DNA from: an uncultured Halieaceae bacterium
GTDB taxonomy: Bacteria > Pseudomonadota > Gammaproteobacteria > Pseudomonadales > Halieaceae
Assembly (NCBI GenBank): GCA_938074045.1
Contig: CALJGI010000013.1
Span: forward strand, 62,001-126,000
DNA length: 64,000 bases
Direction: 5' to 3'
The position numbers and the translations under genes were made by a program. Below, one piece after another: positions 60,255 to 64,000 of this stretch. The notes beneath the pieces were generated by a model, which had not been told where the DNA came from, did not search any database, and saw only the letters and a program-made list of their open reading frames with translations. Within the stretch, counting starts at the first letter, position 1. Every line of letters starts with the position of its first letter.

Positions 60255-61150
60255 CGATCGCGTGGATCCAGAGCATCCCGCAGGCCATCGCCAATAAAAT
60301 TAAAACAGAAAAGCGTCATGCCTAAAAACAGAGCAGGGAAGATAAGTAACCAGGATGCTGTTTCCATTTCGTCCGCTCCTTCCTTGATCAACACTCCCCA
60401 GCTGGTCAACGGCTCTTGCACTCCCAACCCGAGGAAGGATAGAAAACTTTCTACCAGAATGACCTGAGGAATGGTCAACGTTACATAGACAACTACAGGG
60501 CCCAGAAGATTCGGCACCACGTGGCGCCTGATAATTGTGAGCGCAGGCACACCGGTTGCAACTGCAGCCTCCACAAATTCTCTATGCTTTAAAGCCATCG
60601 TCTGACCACGAACGATCCGCGCCATTGTGAGCCACTCAACTGCGCCAAGGGCCACAAAGATCAGGAAAATATTACGTCCGAACAACACCATCAGAATAAT
60701 GACGAGGAACATAAAAGGCAGGGAGTACATGATATCTACGAACCGCATCATGAGATTGTCTACCCTTCCCCCAAGATAACCGGCGGTTGCACCCCAGCTA
60801 ATACCTATCAACAGAGATACCAGTGTTGCCAGTACACCCAATAACAAGCTGATCCTGGCACCCATCATGGTACGGGTAAAAAGATCCCGCCCGAGGGGAT
60901 CAGTACCAAACAAATACCCACTTTGGAAACCAGGTGACTCATACATGGCGTCGTAGTGAATATCGTCAAAATTGTGCGAGGAGATCATCGGTCCGAGAAT
61001 GGCGAGTGCGACAATAAATAACAGTACCCAGAACGCAACAGATGCGGCCCTGTTCGCGAACAACCTTCTCCGTGCATCCTGCCACAGCGACCTGCCCTGT
61101 GTTTCCGCTTCTGCGACCTTTTCATCGACTGCTTCCAGCACTGTACTCAT
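60251..61150 (-). CDS. oppC: Oligopeptide ABC transporter permease (OppC/DppC)
   Basis: A 299-residue permease with the OppC_N segment (about 25-60) and the BPD_transp domain containing DPLGRDLFTRTMMGARIS and the EAA loop near EAAVATGVPALTIIRRHVVPN. Start ATG at 61150 overlaps the oppB stop as ATGA; the frame is open further upstream into oppB. Five to six membrane helices. Confidence 0.93.
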   Translation of the reverse strand: MSTVLEAVDEKVAEAETQGRSLWQDARRRLFANRAASVAFWVLLFIVALAILGPMISSHNFDDIHYDAMYESPGFQSGYLFGTDPLGRDLFTRTMMGARISLLLGVLATLVSLLIGISWGATAGYLGGRVDNLMMRFVDIMYSLPFMFLVIILMVLFGRNIFLIFVALGAVEWLTMARIVRGQTMALKHREFVEAAVATGVPALTIIRRHVVPNLLGPVVVYVTLTIPQVILVESFLSFLGLGVQEPLTSWGVLIKEGADEMETASWLLIFPALFLGMTLFCFNFIGDGLRDALDPRDR

Positions 61151-62076
61151 GCGATACTCTGCCGTACGCGTGGATCGAGTAAGCCATAGCATAGGTCGAC
61201 AAACAGATTGAAGAAAATGATCAGCGTCGCATACACAACGACCACGCCAAGCACCAGCGTATAGTCACGGTTAAGCGCGCCCTGAACAAAATGCTGTCCA
61301 ATTCCTGGCAGTGCAAAAATCTGCTCAACGACCACTGAGCCCACCATCAATCCTGCAGCGGCGGGCCCAAGATAGCTGATTACCGGCAGTAAGGATGCCG
61401 GTAAGGCATGGCGCCCCAGAATGGTGGTTGTGCGCAACCCCTTGGCACGTGCGGTACGGATATAATTGGAGTGCAATACTTCAACCATAGAACCTCGGGT
61501 GAGGCGCGCTATGGACGCAACGTAGGGGATTGCCAGAGAAATAACCGGCAACACCAGGTAGCGAGGCTCCCCGCCACCCCACCCCCCTGCAGGCAGCCAG
61601 CTCAGCCATACGCCAAAACAGAGTGCCAGCATAGGTGCCAATACAAAATTGGGTATCACGATGCCGATCATGGCTGATGCCATAACGGTATGGTCCAACC
61701 AGGAATTCTGTGTCAGCGCGGCAAGGCTCCCAAGCGTTACACCGATTGTAAGGGCCAGTGTTAACGCTGATATCCCCAACCTCGCCGACACCGGTGCTCC
61801 CTGCGCTATCAGATCAACAACTGTGAAATCCTTATATTTGAAAGACGGCCCAAGGTCCCCATGCACCACGCCAATCACGTAGTTAAAGTATTGGACATGT
61901 AATGGTTTATCGAGGCCATAGGCAGCTTTGATATTGGCTTCAACCTGCGGCGGCAGCGTGCGCTCTTCATCAAATGGCCCGCCAGGCGCAATCCGCATCA
62001 TGAAAAATGTCAAGGTAATGATAATGAGCAGGGTGGGAATTGCACCCAGCAGACGACGCAGCAAATAGGCTGACAA
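61147..62076 (-). CDS. oppB: Oligopeptide ABC transporter permease (OppB/DppB)
   Basis: A 309-residue permease (E. coli OppB 306). Opens with YLLRRLLGAIPTLLIIITLT, has the EAA-type loop RTARAKGLRTTTILGRHALP and a final LDPRVRQS. It sits three bases after the binding protein. Confidence 0.93.
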   Translation of the reverse strand: MSAYLLRRLLGAIPTLLIIITLTFFMMRIAPGGPFDEERTLPPQVEANIKAAYGLDKPLHVQYFNYVIGVVHGDLGPSFKYKDFTVVDLIAQGAPVSARLGISALTLALTIGVTLGSLAALTQNSWLDHTVMASAMIGIVIPNFVLAPMLALCFGVWLSWLPAGGWGGGEPRYLVLPVISLAIPYVASIARLTRGSMVEVLHSNYIRTARAKGLRTTTILGRHALPASLLPVISYLGPAAAGLMVGSVVVEQIFALPGIGQHFVQGALNRDYTLVLGVVVVYATLIIFFNLFVDLCYGLLDPRVRQSIA

Positions 62077-62079
62077 AGC

Positions 62080-63693
62080 TTAGTCTCCCACTATATCCAG
62101 GAAACGGATGTGGTGACCATCAACAGGATTATCTACCCAACCCGTCACATTGGGAGAAACCAGGTTGCGGCTGATGTAGAAATATATGGGCAGCAGCGGC
62201 AGTTCTTGCTGCAGTATGGCGTCAGCTTCTCTAAACAGGGCATGGCGCTCGTGCACAGTAAGTGCTTCCAGTGCGAGGGCAAGCGTTTCGTCATACCGTT
62301 GTGAGCTCCAGCGGCCGCTATTCAGTGGCAGAGTGTTGGTTTCAAACATTCCCAGGAAAAATTCGGGCATACCTTCAATGCCGATCCAGCCACGTCTGGC
62401 AATCTCAAAGTTCCCCTGATTGACATTGTCTGTATGCACGCGAAATTCAAAATTTTCCAGCGTGGCATTGACCCCGATTGCCTGCCACATTTTGGAAATG
62501 GCGATAGCTATCCGCTTGTGACCCTCGTCAGTATTGTATGACAGGTTAACCGAAAGTGGATTATCCAGGCCGTAACCCGCTTCCGCCAGTAATTGACCCG
62601 CCCTCTCGTGCCGCTCTTCGGCCGTCCAAGCTACCCACTCTGGTGGCTCCGGAGCCTCCCAGTCCGACATCGTGGGTGGAACCATTGAGTACGCTCGCTC
62701 ATAGCCCAGGTCATTGAGAATCAATCGTACAATAAGGTCACGATCCACCAACATGTTCAATGCCTGCCTGACCCTGACATCATTCAGCGGTGGCTTCTTG
62801 GTATTGAAAACGTAGAAGTAGGAACCCAGGTAAGGATGGGTTCGCATATATTTGGGCATATTGTTTCTCAGCCACTCTGCTCTGGCCATAGGGAAATTTC
62901 GATCAATATGCAACTCACCGGCACGAACCCGACGCAAGGCCGCCTCACTATCCTCGGTGGGATAGAAGAAAACCCGATCTATGGCAACCGAATCAGCTGC
63001 CCAGTAGTGTGGACTCTTTTCGATTTCAAGTCTGTTACCTACCTCCCAACTTTTGTATAGATAAGCCCCATTTGTCGCTATATTTTCGGGTTTTATCCAC
63101 TCTTTGCCATGTTTCTCTATCACGTGTTTGGGGACCGGTAATCCCTGCACGGAACGCAGGGTGGCAATCAGCGCTGGCTGGGGCTTGCCCAGAGTGATTT
63201 CAAGCGTGTGATCATCAACCGCTTTGACTCCAAGCGCAGACAAGGGAAGTTCGCCGGTATTGACCGCCTCGGCATTCTTAATCGCATATGCTGAAAATGC
63301 GAGTTCTGCCGCCGTCTCCGGGTCGACAATTCGACGCAGGCTGTAGGCAAAATCCTCAGCCGTTAGTGGGTGTCCATCAGACCAGATCAGGCCTCGCCGC
63401 AGGATAAAGACATACTTTAGGCCATCCTCCGAAACGTTCCAGCTCTCCGCCTGGCCGGGTATGGTATTTCCTGCAGCATCCGGGCTGACCAGCCCTTCGA
63501 ACAAGGCATACATAATGTTGCCTTCAAGAACCAGGGATTGCAGGTTAGGATCAACAGTTTTCGGCTCGCCTCCATTGCCATAGTGAAGAACTTTCTCGCC
63601 GGAACCTGTGTCCGCAGTATCTGCTGTATCACCGCCACAGGAGACCAGAGACACAAGTGCCAGACTAAATATCAAACGAAAGATCAGATTCAT
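62080..63693 (-). CDS. oppA: Oligopeptide-binding lipoprotein (OppA family)
   Basis: Periplasmic solute-binding protein (SBP_bac_5), 537 residues from ATG 63693. The signal peptide ends in LVSLVSC, a lipobox with Cys18, so it is probably a lipoprotein. The mature part has NGGEPKTVDPNLQS, SDGHPLTAEDFAYSLRR and GAYLYKSWEVG, typical of OppA/MppA-type proteins. The frame is open to 63753, but only the 63693 start gives a signal peptide. First gene of the opp operon. Confidence 0.92.
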   Translation of the reverse strand: MNLIFRLIFSLALVSLVSCGGDTADTADTGSGEKVLHYGNGGEPKTVDPNLQSLVLEGNIMYALFEGLVSPDAAGNTIPGQAESWNVSEDGLKYVFILRRGLIWSDGHPLTAEDFAYSLRRIVDPETAAELAFSAYAIKNAEAVNTGELPLSALGVKAVDDHTLEITLGKPQPALIATLRSVQGLPVPKHVIEKHGKEWIKPENIATNGAYLYKSWEVGNRLEIEKSPHYWAADSVAIDRVFFYPTEDSEAALRRVRAGELHIDRNFPMARAEWLRNNMPKYMRTHPYLGSYFYVFNTKKPPLNDVRVRQALNMLVDRDLIVRLILNDLGYERAYSMVPPTMSDWEAPEPPEWVAWTAEERHERAGQLLAEAGYGLDNPLSVNLSYNTDEGHKRIAIAISKMWQAIGVNATLENFEFRVHTDNVNQGNFEIARRGWIGIEGMPEFFLGMFETNTLPLNSGRWSSQRYDETLALALEALTVHERHALFREADAILQQELPLLPIYFYISRNLVSPNVTGWVDNPVDGHHIRFLDIVGD

Positions 63694-63781
63694 ATTTAAT
63701 GTTCCCGTGGGAGTTGCGTTCCATGCACTCCATGTTTTTATTATATGGACCACCTGCCGTCTACCCGCAGGCAGGTCGCGG

Positions 63782-64000
63782 TTATGAGCTACACGATAGC
63801 ATAGAGCACCCCGCTCTATGGCGTGCCCATTCCGGCCTCATTTTTGCATAATCCTCCTTGCCGGGCTGCTCATCATAAGGAGATCGCAGGACTTCCATCA
63901 AGTCTTCCAGCACCCGGTGGTCTCCACTTTGAACGGCATCAATGGCAAGTTGAGCAAGATAATTTCGCGGTACATATTTTGGATTGACGCTGTTCATCAC
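63782..64000 (-). CDS. selO: Protein adenylyltransferase SelO, C-terminal end
   Basis: Only the last 73 codons lie in the window; the 5' part lies beyond 64000. The residues [31 protein letters not shown] and the final SCSS are characteristic of the SelO (YdiU) C-terminus, where a conserved Cys near the end matters for redox control. SelO AMPylates mitochondrial or bacterial proteins; its pseudokinase core is not visible here. It ends 89 bases upstream of oppA on the same strand. Confidence 0.88.
   Translation of the reverse strand: MMNSVNPKYVPRNYLAQLAIDAVQSGDHRVLEDLMEVLRSPYDEQPGKEDYAKMRPEWARHRAGCSMLSCSS

Overview
The window looks like chromosomal DNA of a Gram-negative gammaproteobacterium. 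The evidence is the ftsK/trxB-aat-bpt-infA//clpA-clpS block, zipA, an LpxL-family acyltransferase, the tesA//ybbA-ybbP arrangement, RapA and GspAB. Moderate GC and a wax ester/triacylglycerol synthase suggest a marine lineage such as the Halieaceae/Cellvibrionales, but that placement is inference. There are no rRNA or tRNA genes, CRISPR arrays, insertion sequences or prophage. Most of the window is dense housekeeping sequence.

Layout. 1-7.1 kb: ftsK (cut by the left edge) diverges from trxB-aat-bpt-infA, which converges on clpS-clpA; Aat, Bpt, ClpS and ClpA make up a bacterial N-degron pathway. 7.2-14.2 kb: an smc-zipA-ligA-lipoprotein operon for chromosome structure, division and DNA ligation. 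14.4-22.7 kb: a complete cytochrome c maturation operon ccmABCDEFGHI, translationally coupled to an upstream NfeD-SPFH membrane pair. 22.8-31.4 kb: ttcA, mdh, a TetR regulator, ybbA-ybbP divergent from tesA, then bioA and a voltage-gated-type K+ channel. 31.5-37.3 kb: a YgiQ radical SAM protein, a small heat-shock protein with a sigma32-like promoter and a ROSE-like RNA thermometer, a SPOR lipoprotein, and a ferredoxin-NADP reductase divergent from a YeiE/FinR-like LysR regulator. 37.4-40.6 kb: a wax synthase with a histone H1-like tail, an LpxL-family acyltransferase and a His/Tyr-rich secreted protein. 40.7-50.7 kb: yaiI-tatD-rapA and a small protein, a DEAD-box helicase, a YlqF-type GTPase, an epoxide hydrolase, two unknown proteins and a tandem Usp protein. 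50.8-54.4 kb: an iron alcohol dehydrogenase and gspA-gspB. 54.5-56.4 kb: an accessory pocket with a nonsense-broken DUF1801/YdhG-like gene and a DUF4258-like gene divergent from a WYL (BrxR/CapW-like) regulator. 56.4-58.3 kb: a three-gene operon (PilZ protein, small unknown protein, zinc-ribbon ParA ATPase) with a cyclic-di-GMP-I (GEMM) riboswitch in its leader. 58.4-64 kb: an oligopeptide ABC transporter operon and the C-terminal end of a SelO gene.

The most interesting element is the operon at 56.4-58.3 kb. It appears to sense cyclic di-GMP twice, in the RNA leader and through the PilZ protein, and it delivers a ParA/MinD-type positioning ATPase without a ParB. The second is the wax synthase whose roughly 130-residue Lys/Ala/Pro/Ser/Thr tail resembles the DNA-binding tail of the phasin PhaF, suggesting a lipid-body-to-nucleoid tether.
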